Notes: generated by a model not told the origin, from the sequence alone. A DNA stretch of 64,000 nucleotides from JACDAN01 sp963801855 (GCA_963801855.1 CAWDGK010000002.1:372001-436000), one strand, 5' to 3'; counted from the stretch's first letter, positions 33,086 to 42,358 are shown. A program made the numbers and translations.

Positions 33086-34147
33086 CTACGGGAAGCGGGG
33101 AGACCAAAGGGCCGAGAGCACGCCGGCAGCGAGCAAGAGCGCACCGGCGGCGGCGAGGAACAGGAACGTGACCTCGCTCTCGCCCGGCTCCCGCCCGAGG
33201 CTCGAGCCCAGCTTTTCGTACGTCTTCTCGAGCACGTCGGCGGTACGGGCCTCGGTGAACTGCCCGCCCGTCGTCTCTGCGATCTCGCTGAGCGTCTCCG
33301 GATCGGGCGGCACCGGAATCTCCTGCTCCTCGCCGAAGTCCGGTGGCGGAGCAGGCGTGCCGGGCGGCGGGCCGCCTGGGCCGAAACCGAATCGCCCCCG
33401 GATCACGCCCTCGGGCGTTCCCAGCGCGACGGTGTAGACCGGTATCCCGGCGGCCTTCGCACGCTCGGCACCCTCGGACGGGGCCAGGATCCCGCGTGTC
33501 TGGGCGCCGTCCGAGAGGAAGAGGATCGACGCGAGCCCGGCGGTGTCGCCGGTCGGCGCAGCCGCCGTGCGATAGGCGATCGTCTGGAGACCGGCGGGGA
33601 GGGACTGTTGAGCCAGATCGACCGCGGCCGCCAGTGCGTCGCCGATTGCCGTCCCGCCGAAGACCTGGAACTCTCCGAGCTCGTCGATCGCCTGGCGGGC
33701 GAGTGCGTGGTCGGTCGTCGGCGGCGTCGCCACCTGTGCCTCGCCCGCGAAGACGACCAGACCCACCCGCAGGCGCTTCGGCGCCCGCTCGATGAAGCGG
33801 CGCATCGCCTCCTGTGCCGCGGCGAGTCGCGTCGGCTTGACGTCTTCTGCCTGCATCGATCGCGAGGTATCGACGACGAGGATGACCATCGCCCGCTCCT
33901 TTCCGACCGTCCGATCGACGTGCGGGCGGGCGAATGAGACGCAGAGTGCGGCCAGCGCGGCGACGAAGATCGCCGGCGGAACGAATCGCCGCCAGGCGGT
34001 GCCGCCGGCCACGGCCGCGAGCACCTCCAGGTTCGTGAACCGCACCGCGTAGCGCATCCGCCGTCGGCGCAGGAGCCACCAGGCGACGGCGACCGCGGCC
34101 GCGAGAACGAGCAGCGTGAGCAGCAGCAGCGGGCGCTCGAACCTCAT
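33086..34147 (-). CDS. VWA-domain membrane protein (BatA/BatB-like)
   Basis: 353 residues. Two N-terminal membrane helices (LLLLTLLVLAAAVAVAWWLL and FVPPAIFVAALAALCVSFA) flank a short loop, the VWA domain follows with an intact MIDAS (DTSRSM, GTAIGDA, LSDGAQ), and a C-terminal helix (FLFLAAAGALLLAAGVL) closes it. Such Bat proteins form membrane complexes with MoxR ATPases. A Pro/Gly-rich insert near residue 262 is unusual. Last gene of the MoxR operon. Its start overlaps the upstream secreted-protein gene by four bases. Confidence 0.88.
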   Translation of the reverse strand: MRFERPLLLLTLLVLAAAVAVAWWLLRRRRMRYAVRFTNLEVLAAVAGGTAWRRFVPPAIFVAALAALCVSFARPHVDRTVGKERAMVILVVDTSRSMQAEDVKPTRLAAAQEAMRRFIERAPKRLRVGLVVFAGEAQVATPPTTDHALARQAIDELGEFQVFGGTAIGDALAAAVDLAQQSLPAGLQTIAYRTAAAPTGDTAGLASILFLSDGAQTRGILAPSEGAERAKAAGIPVYTVALGTPEGVIRGRFGFGPGGPPPGTPAPPPDFGEEQEIPVPPDPETLSEIAETTGGQFTEARTADVLEKTYEKLGSSLGREPGESEVTFLFLAAAGALLLAAGVLSALWSPRFP

Positions 34148-34836
34148 CTCGTCCTCGAGCAGACGGCGTGGACCTGAACGACCGCGCGAATCGTTCCGAG
34201 CTCCGCGTCGCCCCGGACCGCCATGAGCACCCGGTTCCCGCGCACGGCGCGAGACCCGCTGACGGTTCCGATCACACTCGCAGTCGGCGGCTGCGCTGTC
34301 CGGAAGCCAAACGCATGCGACGCGCCGACGAGAACTTCACGCGCGAGGCAGGCGCTTGCCACGGTCTTTGTCCCCGGCCGAATGCGAGCCGCGCGTACCC
34401 GCCGGATCGTCGGGTTACCGGGCTTGACGACGCCGACCGCTGTCGGGATACGCCCCCCGCCGCTCGCCGGCATGCAGCCGATGAACGGCCTGAAGCTCGG
34501 CGCGCGCGCCGTCGCGCCGACGTAGCTCGCGACGAAGACGACCGAGCGCGCCGTCGTGATCCCGGGGTTCACCGGGCTCCCGAGCGTTCCGATGAAGCTG
34601 ACGTCGATGCCGCGGTCGCTGAGTCGCGCGTCGAGCCCGCCGACGATGTACCCCCGCGGGCACGCGAGCTGATACTCGACCCGCGGCCTCGGGACGCCGG
34701 TACCGACGGGGACGACGACCCACGGGCCGGCCACCGGCACGCAAACCATCAGGCCGTCGCACTCGTCCGCGGCCTGGGCCGGGGCCGACCCGGCGGTGAG
34801 TGCACACAGCGCTGCGAGCACGACAAGCTTCCTCAC
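34144..34836 (-). CDS. Secreted protein of unknown function within the Bat-like operon
   Basis: 230 residues with a clear Sec signal peptide: MRKLVVLAALCALTAGSAPAQA then ADECDG, cleavage probably after AQA. The mature part is beta-rich, has six cysteines (two pairs near the start, a CxP turn, CSRTR at the end) and repeats hydrophobic VGG, FVAS and PFIGCMP segments. No known domain recognised. It is translationally coupled on both sides (four-base overlaps) between two VWA genes. This suggests it works with them, perhaps as an extracytoplasmic partner. Confidence 0.65.
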   Translation of the reverse strand: MRKLVVLAALCALTAGSAPAQAADECDGLMVCVPVAGPWVVVPVGTGVPRPRVEYQLACPRGYIVGGLDARLSDRGIDVSFIGTLGSPVNPGITTARSVVFVASYVGATARAPSFRPFIGCMPASGGGRIPTAVGVVKPGNPTIRRVRAARIRPGTKTVASACLAREVLVGASHAFGFRTAQPPTASVIGTVSGSRAVRGNRVLMAVRGDAELGTIRAVVQVHAVCSRTR

Positions 34837-35795
34837 GGAATCCTCCTGAACCAGAGCGCAGACAGGGCGCCGCCGGCGATCAGGAAAGCAGCGGCGCCGC
34901 CGGCGAAGTAGTCCCCGACCTCACGGGACTCCTTCCGCTCTCCGAGCCGGGACCCGAGCTCCTCGTAGACCCGCTCGAGCCCTTCCGCGTCCGTGGCCGT
35001 GAAGAACTCCCCGCCCGAGAGCTTTGCGATCTGCTGCAGGGTCTCGGGGGCCGGCGGAACTCGGATGATCTGCCGGAAGCCGCCGGTGAGCGTCTCCTCG
35101 ACGACGCCGTCCGGGGTTCCGACGAGCACCGTGTACACCGGTACGTTGAGCTGCTTCGCGCGGCGGGCGGCGACCTCGGGAGCGGTAGCGCCGCCGTCTC
35201 GCGCGCCGTCCGAGATCAGCAGGACCGACCGCGGAGGCGCCGTGCCGTCGTTCGAGCGTTGAGCCTGACCCAGCCGCGTCGAGAGGACGACCGCGTCGCC
35301 GATCGCCGTGCCCTCTCCGGGCGCGAGCGCGTCGAGGGCGTCTCCGGCGAGCTCCCGGTCCTCGGTCGGAGGCAGCCCCACAACGGCTCGGGTGGCGAAC
35401 GAGACGATGCCGATCCGGAACTTCTCCGGCACCTTCTCGGCAAAGGCCTTTGCCGCGTTCCGAGCCGCGTCGAGCCGTGTCGGCTCGACATCGCTGGCCT
35501 TCATCGAGCGGGAGACGTCAAGGGCCAGCACGACTGTCGCTTCCTCGCGCTTGACGCTGACCGTGGCGTGCGGCCGTGCGACGCCGAGAACGATCGCGGC
35601 GAAGCCGAGCAGCAGCAGGATGAGCGGCACGTGACGCCTCAGCCCCGGCGACCGGTCGATCACGCTGGGAAGGAGCGCGGGGCTGGCGAACCCGGCAGCG
35701 AACGCTGTCCGCCGGCGCTCCCGGACGACGTAGAGCCCGACGAGGAGCGGCACAGCGAGCAGGGCGAGCAGGGCGAGGGGCCAGCTGAAGCTCAT
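34833..35795 (-). CDS. VWA-domain membrane protein (BatA-like)
   Basis: 320 residues with the same plan as the 33086-34147 protein: N-terminal helix (WPLALLALLAVPLLVGLYVV), second helix (LILLLLGFAAIVLGVARPH), VWA domain with MIDAS DVSRSM, GTAIGDA and ISDGARD, and a C-terminal helix. The two copies are paralogues. Partner of MoxR and DUF58. Its ATG overlaps the DUF58 stop by one base. Confidence 0.88.
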   Translation of the reverse strand: MSFSWPLALLALLAVPLLVGLYVVRERRRTAFAAGFASPALLPSVIDRSPGLRRHVPLILLLLGFAAIVLGVARPHATVSVKREEATVVLALDVSRSMKASDVEPTRLDAARNAAKAFAEKVPEKFRIGIVSFATRAVVGLPPTEDRELAGDALDALAPGEGTAIGDAVVLSTRLGQAQRSNDGTAPPRSVLLISDGARDGGATAPEVAARRAKQLNVPVYTVLVGTPDGVVEETLTGGFRQIIRVPPAPETLQQIAKLSGGEFFTATDAEGLERVYEELGSRLGERKESREVGDYFAGGAAAFLIAGGALSALWFRRIP

Positions 35796-36709
35796 CAGCG
35801 CTTCCGCCGGAGGAAGAGCGCGAGCGTCCGCAGCCAGTCCCCCGAGGTTGAGAGAACGAGGTGCCGGACTCCGACCGACGCGAGCTCGCGGGCGACCTCG
35901 GTTCGCTCGCTTGCCGCGGCTGCCGCGAAGCGCTCGCGCAGCTTCCGGCTTCGAGTATCGACCTGCAGCAGCCGTCCCGTCTCGGGATCGACGAGCCAGA
36001 GCGCGCCGACGTTCGAAAGCTCCTGTTCGCGAGGATCCCGAATCTCGACCGCGAGGACGTCATGTCGCCCCGCAAGCTCGAGCAGCGGGCGGCGCCAGTC
36101 GCGCGGCCCGCGGAAGTCCGAGACGACGACGACGAGACTGCGTTGCCGGACGAGCGAACCGGTCCGGGAGATCGCCTCGCCCAGGGAGGTTGCCCCGGTG
36201 CGCCCGTCGCCGGGCTCACGCCGAAGCGCCGAGAGCAGGCCGACCAGTCCCATTCGGCCCTGCCTCGCCGGGAGCGAGCGCGGCTCGGCGTCCCCGAAGG
36301 TGACGACGCCGAGGCGGTTCCCTCTTCTCGTCGCGACATGCCCGATCGCAATCGCCGTTCCTTCCGCGACGTCGGTCTTTCGGCGGTCGGCGGTGCCGAA
36401 CTCCATCGAGGCCGAGGTGTCGAGCACGAGCCAGGTGACGAGCACGCGCTCGGCCAGGTGGACACGGACGTGGGGCTCGCCGGTCCGTGCGGTCACGTTC
36501 CAGTCGATCTGGCGAACGTCGTCACCGGGGACGTACGGGCGCACCTGCGCGAGCTCGGTGCCGTCACCGAAGAGGGACGAGCGGTAGTCGCCGGCCAGCA
36601 GCCCTTCCATCCGGCGGCCGATCGTGATGTCGAGCGCCCGCAGCAGAGCGTCCGGCATCGGCCCTGGGCCGGGCCGGTTTGGCGTCTCCGCCCGTGGAAG
36701 TGCGTTCAC
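35795..36709 (-). CDS. DUF58-domain protein (Bat-like operon)
   Basis: 304 residues. Typical DUF58 landmarks: GDYRSSLFGDGTELAQVRPY, DDVRQIDWNVTARTGEPHVR and LDTSASMEFG with a VWA-like fold. It is cytosolic and nearly always sits next to MoxR and VWA genes; its biochemical role is not settled. It overlaps the MoxR stop by four bases. Confidence 0.9.
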   Translation of the reverse strand: MNALPRAETPNRPGPGPMPDALLRALDITIGRRMEGLLAGDYRSSLFGDGTELAQVRPYVPGDDVRQIDWNVTARTGEPHVRVHLAERVLVTWLVLDTSASMEFGTADRRKTDVAEGTAIAIGHVATRRGNRLGVVTFGDAEPRSLPARQGRMGLVGLLSALRREPGDGRTGATSLGEAISRTGSLVRQRSLVVVVSDFRGPRDWRRPLLELAGRHDVLAVEIRDPREQELSNVGALWLVDPETGRLLQVDTRSRKLRERFAAAAASERTEVARELASVGVRHLVLSTSGDWLRTLALFLRRKR

Positions 36710-37695
36710 GCGGCGCTCGCGCGATTCAGGTCGATCTGCGGGACGGGCACCGTGGCGATCACGCCGTCGAGAATGGCGTCGGGGGTCACCTCCTCGGCGA
36801 GGGCCTGGTATGTCAGCACGAGCCGGTGGCGGAGCGTGTCCTTGGCGAGCGCCTGAAGGTCCTCGGCCACCGCGTACTCTCGGCCTCGAACGAGGGCAAG
36901 GGCGCGCGCCGCCTGGACGAGGCTGATGGGCCCGCGAGGGCTGGCACCGTAGGCGACGTAGTCCGACGCCTCCCGAGTCGCCGTCGCCAGGTTGACTGCG
37001 TAACTGACGAGCGCAGGATCCACGTAGATCTCGAAGACCGCCCGCTGGAGCGCCTTCAGATCGTCGAGCGTCAGGGTCTCACGAAGCTCCGGCGGCGGGA
37101 CGAGCTGCCGCTCGACGATCGTCAGCTCCTCGTCGTGCTCGGGATACCCGATCACGATCTTGAGCATGAATCGGTCGATCTGAGCCTCCGGAAGGGGGTA
37201 CGTGCCCTCCGACTCGATCGGGTTCTGGGTTGCCATCACCAGGAAGGGATCCGGAACAGGGAAGGTCTCGTGGCCGATCGTGACCTGATGCTCCTGCATG
37301 ACCTCGAGCAGCGCCGACTGCACCTTGGCCGGGGCGCGGTTGATCTCGTCGGCGAGCAGGAAGTTGCAGAACACGGGGCCGAGCTCCGTCTCGAACGTGC
37401 CCTCGCCCGCCCGGTAGATGCGGGTTCCGACCAGGTCCGACGGGACGAGGTCGGGCGTGAACTGGACCCGCCCGAAGCTACCGCCGAGCACACCGGCGGT
37501 GGTCTTGATCGTGAGCGTCTTGGCGAGACCGGGAACGCCCTCGATCAAGAGATGGCCCTGCGCGAGGAGGCAGACGAGCACCCGCTCGAGCATCGCTTCC
37601 TGCCCGGCGATCACTCGCCGGATCTCGAAGAGCGCCTGCTCGAGGCGCTCCTTCGCCTCGGCCGGAGTCGGGACTGGCGGGTCGGTCTTGGCCAC
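36706..37695 (-). CDS. MoxR-family AAA+ ATPase
   Basis: 329 residues. Walker A GVPGLAKT, Walker B LLADEINRAPAK, sensor ATQNPIESEG and PEAQIDRF are present. MoxR ATPases act as chaperones for assembling VWA-protein complexes. First gene of the five-gene minus-strand operon (MoxR, DUF58, VWA, secreted protein, VWA). About 110 bases separate it from the divergent ferritin-like gene. Confidence 0.95.
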   Translation of the reverse strand: MAKTDPPVPTPAEAKERLEQALFEIRRVIAGQEAMLERVLVCLLAQGHLLIEGVPGLAKTLTIKTTAGVLGGSFGRVQFTPDLVPSDLVGTRIYRAGEGTFETELGPVFCNFLLADEINRAPAKVQSALLEVMQEHQVTIGHETFPVPDPFLVMATQNPIESEGTYPLPEAQIDRFMLKIVIGYPEHDEELTIVERQLVPPPELRETLTLDDLKALQRAVFEIYVDPALVSYAVNLATATREASDYVAYGASPRGPISLVQAARALALVRGREYAVAEDLQALAKDTLRHRLVLTYQALAEEVTPDAILDGVIATVPVPQIDLNRASAA

Positions 37696-37809
37696 CGCGG
37701 GGCTCCTCTCTCTTTCGGGCTGGCTCTAGAGGAAACCATTTCAGGGCTAAGTTTTCGGTAAGAGCGCGTGCGGCTTAACCCGCGCTCAACGGTAACCTTG
37801 CCCATCTCC

Positions 37810-38649
37810 ATGGCAACGACGGAGGACGAGCTAAGCGCCGAGGCGCCCGAGAGCTGGCAGGCGCCGGAGGACCAGGCGCCCGAGGTCTTCCGGTACTACG
37901 AGCTCGCGAAGAAGCAGGAGTGGCAGGTCCGGGACATGCCCTGGGGCGAGATCCCGCCGATCCCCGAGACGACCGGTGCGAAGGCTCGAGTAGAGAAGCG
38001 GCGAGGCATCTGGCGCTCCGTCATCACCCAGCAGCTCCAGGCCGACTCGCTCGCCGTCGAGATGGCGGCGCAGCTCCTCGAAATGGCGCGGCATCACGAC
38101 GCGAAGCTCTACTACTCGACGATGGCGCAGGACGAGGCGCGCCACGTCGAGGCCTGGCTCCGGCTGATCGGCGAGGCCGGCGGCCCGACCGAGCGGGACC
38201 CGCACCTCGACAAGCTCGCCCAGATCTTCCTCGGGCTCGACTCGCTGGAGGAGAAGGTCCTCCTCATGCAGGTGTTCTTCGAGCGCATGATCATCCCGCG
38301 GTTCCGGCTCATCGCCCGCTCTGCTCCGGGCACCGTGCTCGCCGATCTCTGCAGACGGTTGACGATCGACGACGGCATCCACCACAGCTCGGGGATGGCC
38401 TACGAGCGGGTGCTGCTGCGCTCGGCCTCGAAGCAGACGAAGGATCAGATGATCAAGGGCGCGAGCAGGATGCTCCCGATCTTCGTCGACCACGTCCTCT
38501 GGCGGCCGAAGGAGCGCGACTTCATCACGAGCGCGATGCGGGCCCACGATCTCAAGCGCGTGAGAGCCGAGGTCGAGGACGGCGTCAAGATCGCGTCGTC
38601 GCTGGGCCTCGACGTCCGCGACATCGAGTACCACATCCCCGCGGAGTAA
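37810..38649 (+). CDS. Ferritin-like diiron protein
   Basis: 279 residues from ATG 37810. The four-helix bundle carries carboxylate/His ligands in the expected order: SLAVEMAAQLLEMARHHD, EARHVEAWLRL (ExxH), FERMIIPRF and DDGIHHSSGMAYE. This is the pattern of ferritin-like diiron oxygenases/oxidases (ribonucleotide-reductase R2-like). The substrate is unknown. The first 40 residues are acidic and unordered. It is divergent from the MoxR gene. Confidence 0.8.
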   Translation: MATTEDELSAEAPESWQAPEDQAPEVFRYYELAKKQEWQVRDMPWGEIPPIPETTGAKARVEKRRGIWRSVITQQLQADSLAVEMAAQLLEMARHHDAKLYYSTMAQDEARHVEAWLRLIGEAGGPTERDPHLDKLAQIFLGLDSLEEKVLLMQVFFERMIIPRFRLIARSAPGTVLADLCRRLTIDDGIHHSSGMAYERVLLRSASKQTKDQMIKGASRMLPIFVDHVLWRPKERDFITSAMRAHDLKRVRAEVEDGVKIASSLGLDVRDIEYHIPAE

Positions 38650-38732
38650 CGAGGACGCGCTTCTGGGGCGTGCGTCACTCCGCCGGGGGATGAGTGATCC
38701 GGCGGCGGCTGGCGATAGGGGACCAGCCGCCC

Positions 38733-39512
38733 ATGAGTTACGACGATTACGACAACGGTCGCGCGACCTGGTTGCGCAGCCCCTGGATCTCTCTCGCGCT
38801 CGCGTTCTTCGCGATCGTGATCGCGATTGCGTCGTTCGCGCGCCAGCAGACCGCCATCGACGCGGCGAACGTCGCCCAGCTCAAGGCCCAAAGGATCGAA
38901 CGCGAGCTCGGCTTCGTGCACGAGGACAACAACAAGCTCGCCGGACGCGTCAAGTCGACGGAGCGCGAGCTTCGCGTGACAGCGCTCGCCGGCCGTGCGC
39001 GGAGCAGCGTCTTCACGATCGCAGCGGGGCGGAAGTTCGGCTCCGCGTTCGTCGCCTGGCGAAGCAACGAGGGCACGTTCGTGATCACGGCGAACCACGT
39101 CGTCGCAGGCTGGGACGGCCCGGTCACGATTTCGCGGAAGAAGGGAACCTGGGATGGTGAGATCGTCCGCCGCGACCCCAAGAACGATCTGGCACTCGTC
39201 GTCTTCCAGGGCCGCCCCGACGGCGCGCCGCCGCTCTGGCAGAAGCCGCGCCGGCCGAAGCCGAAGGTCGGTGACCGGCTGCTCCTCGTCGGCAGTCCCT
39301 ACGGCCTGGGCGGCTCGGTCACGACCGGCATCGTCAGCCGCGTGACACGAAAGGCGATCCAGACCGACGCTGCGGCCAACCCGGGGAACTCGGGCGGCCC
39401 GGCGGTCGACAGGAAGGGCCGAATCGTGGGAGTGCTCGTCTCGGGCGGCGGCGAGAACATCAACTTCGCGGTTCGCATCGAGCGGGCCTGCGTCGTGCTC
39501 CGCAAGTGCTGA
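38733..39512 (+). CDS. Membrane-anchored trypsin-like (S1C/DegP-type) serine protease
   Basis: 259 residues from ATG 38733 (a GTG at 38694 is possible). One N-terminal membrane anchor (about residues 20-40: LALAFFAIVIAIASFA) is followed by a coiled-coil stretch and a chymotrypsin-fold domain outside the membrane. The triad is complete: His 122 (TANHVV), Asp 152 (NDLALV) and Ser 220 (GNSGGPAV). There is no PDZ domain, so it is smaller than DegP/HtrA. Role likely in envelope quality control; the substrate is unknown. Confidence 0.85.
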   Translation: MSYDDYDNGRATWLRSPWISLALAFFAIVIAIASFARQQTAIDAANVAQLKAQRIERELGFVHEDNNKLAGRVKSTERELRVTALAGRARSSVFTIAAGRKFGSAFVAWRSNEGTFVITANHVVAGWDGPVTISRKKGTWDGEIVRRDPKNDLALVVFQGRPDGAPPLWQKPRRPKPKVGDRLLLVGSPYGLGGSVTTGIVSRVTRKAIQTDAAANPGNSGGPAVDRKGRIVGVLVSGGGENINFAVRIERACVVLRKC

Positions 39513-39518
39513 GCGGGC

Positions 39519-39911
39519 TTACTTCTCTTCGAGCTTCAGCGCGGCCGAGTTGATGCAGTAACGCAAGCCCGTCGGATGCGGCCCGTCGGGGAAGACGTGG
39601 CCGAGGTGGCCTCCGCAGTTCGAGCACATGACTTCGGTGCGCCTCATCCCGAAGGTCGTGTCGCTCTCCTCCTCGATCGCCTCCTCGTCGGCCGGTGCCG
39701 AGAACGCGGGCCAGCCGCAGCCCGAGTCGTACTTCGCCTCGGAGGTGAAGAGCTCCGCGCGGCAGGCTGCGCAGTGATACGTACCGGGCTCGAACGTGTG
39801 GTCGTACTCGCCGGTGAAGGGCGCCTCTGTCCCCTTCTCCCGGAGGATCTTGTACTGCTCCGGCGAGAGCTCGGCACGCCACTCCGCATCGGTTTTTTCG
39901 ATCTTCGACAT
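39519..39911 (-). CDS. msrB: Peptide-methionine (R)-S-oxide reductase
   Basis: 130 residues. It reduces methionine-R-sulfoxide in proteins. Seen: two zinc CxxC knuckles (CAAC, CSNC), the GCGWPAF loop, GGHLGHVFPDGP, and the catalytic Cys in LRYCINSAAL. It is a compact, cytosolic MsrB. Convergent with the serine protease, six bases apart. Confidence 0.96.
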   Translation of the reverse strand: MSKIEKTDAEWRAELSPEQYKILREKGTEAPFTGEYDHTFEPGTYHCAACRAELFTSEAKYDSGCGWPAFSAPADEEAIEEESDTTFGMRRTEVMCSNCGGHLGHVFPDGPHPTGLRYCINSAALKLEEK

Positions 39912-39999
39912 GACTCTGTATGAGTTTGCCTACATCTGATTAGCCCGGGGAGCCATGGGTACGAGAGACCCTCTGTCAAGTTACGAAGAAGGGGGTCTC

Positions 40000-40536
40000 A
40001 TGAGTGAGATGACGCGGGAGCGAAAAGCTCCGGCAAGTGCCGACGCGGAGCAGTCGACCACCGAGCAGGCGAAGGAGAAAGTGCACGAGGCTGCCGGCCA
40101 GGTGCAGCAGCAGGTCGGCCAGAAGGCGCAGGAAGTCCGCGGCCAGGCCTCAGAGGGGATCAGGCAGCAGCTCGACTCCCGGTCGACGCAGGCCGGCGAG
40201 CAGATCTCGGCAACAGCCGATGCTCTCCGCAAGGTCGGCGAGCAGCTGAAGCAGGACGGACAGGAGGCCCCGGCCCGGTACGCACGGCAGGCGGCCCAGC
40301 CCGTCGAGCGCCTCGGGCGCTACCTGACGGAGGCTGACGGAGAGCGGATCATCCAGGACGCGGAGCAATTCGCACGACGCCGGCCGTGGGTTACCGCCGC
40401 CGGCGGAGTGGCGCTCGGGTTCGTCGTGGCCCGGTTCATCAAGGCCTCCAGCACGAGCGGCGGCCAGCCGCAGCTCCAGAGCCGAAACGGCCAGGCCGCG
40501 CTGCCCACAGGTGGCTCGACGGGCGAAGTTCGATGA
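40000..40536 (+). CDS. Helical membrane-associated envelope protein, first of a trio
   Basis: 178 residues from ATG 40000 with GAAGGGGG upstream. The first 120 residues are a long charged helix rich in Gln/Ala/Glu (QQQVGQKAQEVRGQ), like LEA/YtxH-type proteins; a single membrane segment follows (PWVTAAGGVALGFVVARFI) and a polar Gly/Gln tail. No enzyme motif. The ATGA overlap with the next gene fits an operon with the Holin-X and DUF3618 proteins, a grouping seen in Actinobacteria. Function is unknown. Confidence 0.65.
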   Translation: MSEMTRERKAPASADAEQSTTEQAKEKVHEAAGQVQQQVGQKAQEVRGQASEGIRQQLDSRSTQAGEQISATADALRKVGEQLKQDGQEAPARYARQAAQPVERLGRYLTEADGERIIQDAEQFARRRPWVTAAGGVALGFVVARFIKASSTSGGQPQLQSRNGQAALPTGGSTGEVR

Positions 40537-41033
40537 GCACGCCGGTCGGAAGCGACTCTCGCCAGCACGAGCTTCGCGACCAGTCGACGACGGATCTCGT
40601 CAAGCAGCTCGCTGACGAGACGAGGACCCTCGTGAAGCAGGAGCTCGACCTGGCGCGGTCCGAAGTGACCCGTGTCGGAGAAGGCGTCGTCACCCTCGCC
40701 CGCCAGGAGCTGCAGCTGGCGAAGGCGGAAATGGGAGAGAAGGGGAAGAAGGTAGGCGCCGGGGCCGGTTTGATGGGCCTGGCGGGCGGAATCGCGTTGC
40801 TCGCCGGTGGTGCGTTGACTGCCTTCCTCATCCTCGCTCTCGACGGCGTCGTGGCGAACTGGCTCGCTGCGCTCGCAGTCGGAGTCGCGTACGCACTGAT
40901 CGCGGCCATCGTGTTCTTCGCGGGCAGGAGCCGCGTGCGCGAGGCCGGACCGCTCGTTCCCGAAAAAACAGTTGATTCCTTGAAGGAGGACGTCCAATGG
41001 GCCAAGACCCAGATCGGATCCAACGGCAACTAG
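40533..41033 (+). CDS. Phage holin family protein (Actinobacterial Holin-X type)
   Basis: 166 residues from ATG 40533. A charged N-terminal helix (DLVKQLADETRTLVKQELDLARSEV) with the typical TLxKQEL pattern is followed by two membrane helices (GLAGGIALLAGGALTAFLIL and WLAALAVGVAYALIAAIVFF). This matches the Holin-X/DUF1469 family, membrane proteins not shown to be lytic in chromosomal contexts. The next gene starts within its last 37 bases. Confidence 0.85.
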   Translation: MSTPVGSDSRQHELRDQSTTDLVKQLADETRTLVKQELDLARSEVTRVGEGVVTLARQELQLAKAEMGEKGKKVGAGAGLMGLAGGIALLAGGALTAFLILALDGVVANWLAALAVGVAYALIAAIVFFAGRSRVREAGPLVPEKTVDSLKEDVQWAKTQIGSNGN

Positions 41034-41671
41034 AGGAAACTCGCGCACAGCTGTCCCAGGACCGGCCGGCAGAGGTGATTCGGTCGGACATCGACGACAC
41101 GCGATCGCAGATCGGTGACACCGTCGGCGCGCTCGGTCACAAGGCCGACGTGAAGGGCCGCATGGCCGAGTCGGTATCGAACAAGAAGAACGCCGTCGTC
41201 GGCGCGGTCGGCTCCGGCAAGAACGCTGTGGTCGGCAAGGTCGACGCGCTCGTCTCGACCGTCTCGGGCGTGGTGCCGGACGGAGACCAGGTCGCTGCCG
41301 GCGCCGCCAAGGTCGGGGTCTCGAAGCAGAGCCCGGTCGGGATGGTCATCGGCGGCGCAGCCGTCGGGCTTCTCGCCGGCCTCATGATCCCGTCCACGCG
41401 GATGGAGGACGAGCGCATCGGCGAGGTCGCCGATCAGATGAAGGACACGGTCAAGGAGACCGGCAGCGAGGCGCTCCAGCGCGGCAAGCAGGTTGCCCAG
41501 GATGTCGCCACCGCAGCCTCGGACTCTGCGAGCGAGCAGAGCCACGAGCTGACGGAGACCTTGCAGGAGAACGTCAAGCAGGCGGCTCCGTCGCCGGCCG
41601 GCGGCTCCGGCAGCTCCGCCAAGTCCGGCAGCTCCGCCAAGTCCGCCAGGTCCGGCAGCGCGGCGAAGTAG
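40997..41671 (+). CDS. DUF3618-family protein
   Basis: 224 residues. The N-terminal RIQRQLEETRAQL and IRSDIDDTRSQIGDTVGAL segments are two copies of the DUF3618 motif. A membrane segment (VGMVIGGAAVGLLAGLMIP) follows, then a polar helix, and a low-complexity tail of GSSAKSGSSAKSARSGSAAK. It overlaps the Holin-X gene. The tail repeats a GSSAKS unit. It is an envelope-associated protein of unknown function. Confidence 0.75.
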   Translation: MGQDPDRIQRQLEETRAQLSQDRPAEVIRSDIDDTRSQIGDTVGALGHKADVKGRMAESVSNKKNAVVGAVGSGKNAVVGKVDALVSTVSGVVPDGDQVAAGAAKVGVSKQSPVGMVIGGAAVGLLAGLMIPSTRMEDERIGEVADQMKDTVKETGSEALQRGKQVAQDVATAASDSASEQSHELTETLQENVKQAAPSPAGGSGSSAKSGSSAKSARSGSAAK

Positions 41672-42358
41672 CTAGAACCGGCCGAGGAGCTCGCGGAGTG
41701 GAACCTCCGCGAGCTCCTCGAGCACGAGGTCGGCCTCGTCCAGCCGCAGCGAGGCCGTAATCCCGTTTGGAATCGCGACGGTGAAGACTCCGGCCGCCTT
41801 CGCCGCCTTCACGCCGTTCGGGGAGTCCTCGAAGGCGATTGCCTCCCCGGCGGAGACACCGAGGAGCTCGAGGGCCTCCAGGTAGAGCGTCGGGCGGGGC
41901 TTCCCGCGTTCCGGGTCATGGTCGGCCGTCACGATCTCGTCGAAGTGCTCGGCCCGCTCGAGCCGCGCGAGGTGCCGGTCGACCCACGGCCGGGACGAGC
42001 TCGAGACGATCGCTTTCTTCAATCCGAGTCGTCCGGCCTCTTCCAGGTACTCGAGGATTCCCGGGCGAAGGCCCTCGATCTCGAGGAGCCGGAGCTCATG
42101 CTCGTAGCGCCGAGTCTTGACGGCCTCGCGGTCGATGGTGCCGTGGAGCTCCTCCAGGTAGTCGAGCGGGTCGAAGCCACCGCCTGTCGTCCCGATGATG
42201 GTGGCCCAGCGCTCGAGCGGTAGCTCGCGGCCGTGCTCGCGGTAGACCTCCTGCCAGGATGCGAAGGACGGCGTCTCCGTGTCGACGATCAGCCCGTCGA
42301 AGTCGAAGAGGAGCGCGCGGATCTCACGCGAGCGGGTGGCCGGTGCGTTGCTCTCCAT
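41672..42358 (-). CDS. HAD-superfamily hydrolase (beta-phosphoglucomutase/phosphatase-like)
   Basis: 228 residues. HAD motifs are present: I LLFDFDGLIVDTETPSF (nucleophile Asp), II in IVSSSSRPW, III Lys in the DPERGKPRPTLY region, IV FEDSPNGVKAAKAAG. The cap is the C1 type. It should hydrolyse or transfer a sugar phosphate; the substrate is unknown. Its ATG shares the CCATGG palindrome with the divergent Ada-domain gene. Confidence 0.9.
   Translation of the reverse strand: MESNAPATRSREIRALLFDFDGLIVDTETPSFASWQEVYREHGRELPLERWATIIGTTGGGFDPLDYLEELHGTIDREAVKTRRYEHELRLLEIEGLRPGILEYLEEAGRLGLKKAIVSSSSRPWVDRHLARLERAEHFDEIVTADHDPERGKPRPTLYLEALELLGVSAGEAIAFEDSPNGVKAAKAAGVFTVAIPNGITASLRLDEADLVLEELAEVPLRELLGRF

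Noticed and set aside
40533..41033. Prophage remnant, from the holin-like name
   Set aside because: No other phage genes are near; the Holin-X family is common on actinobacterial chromosomes.
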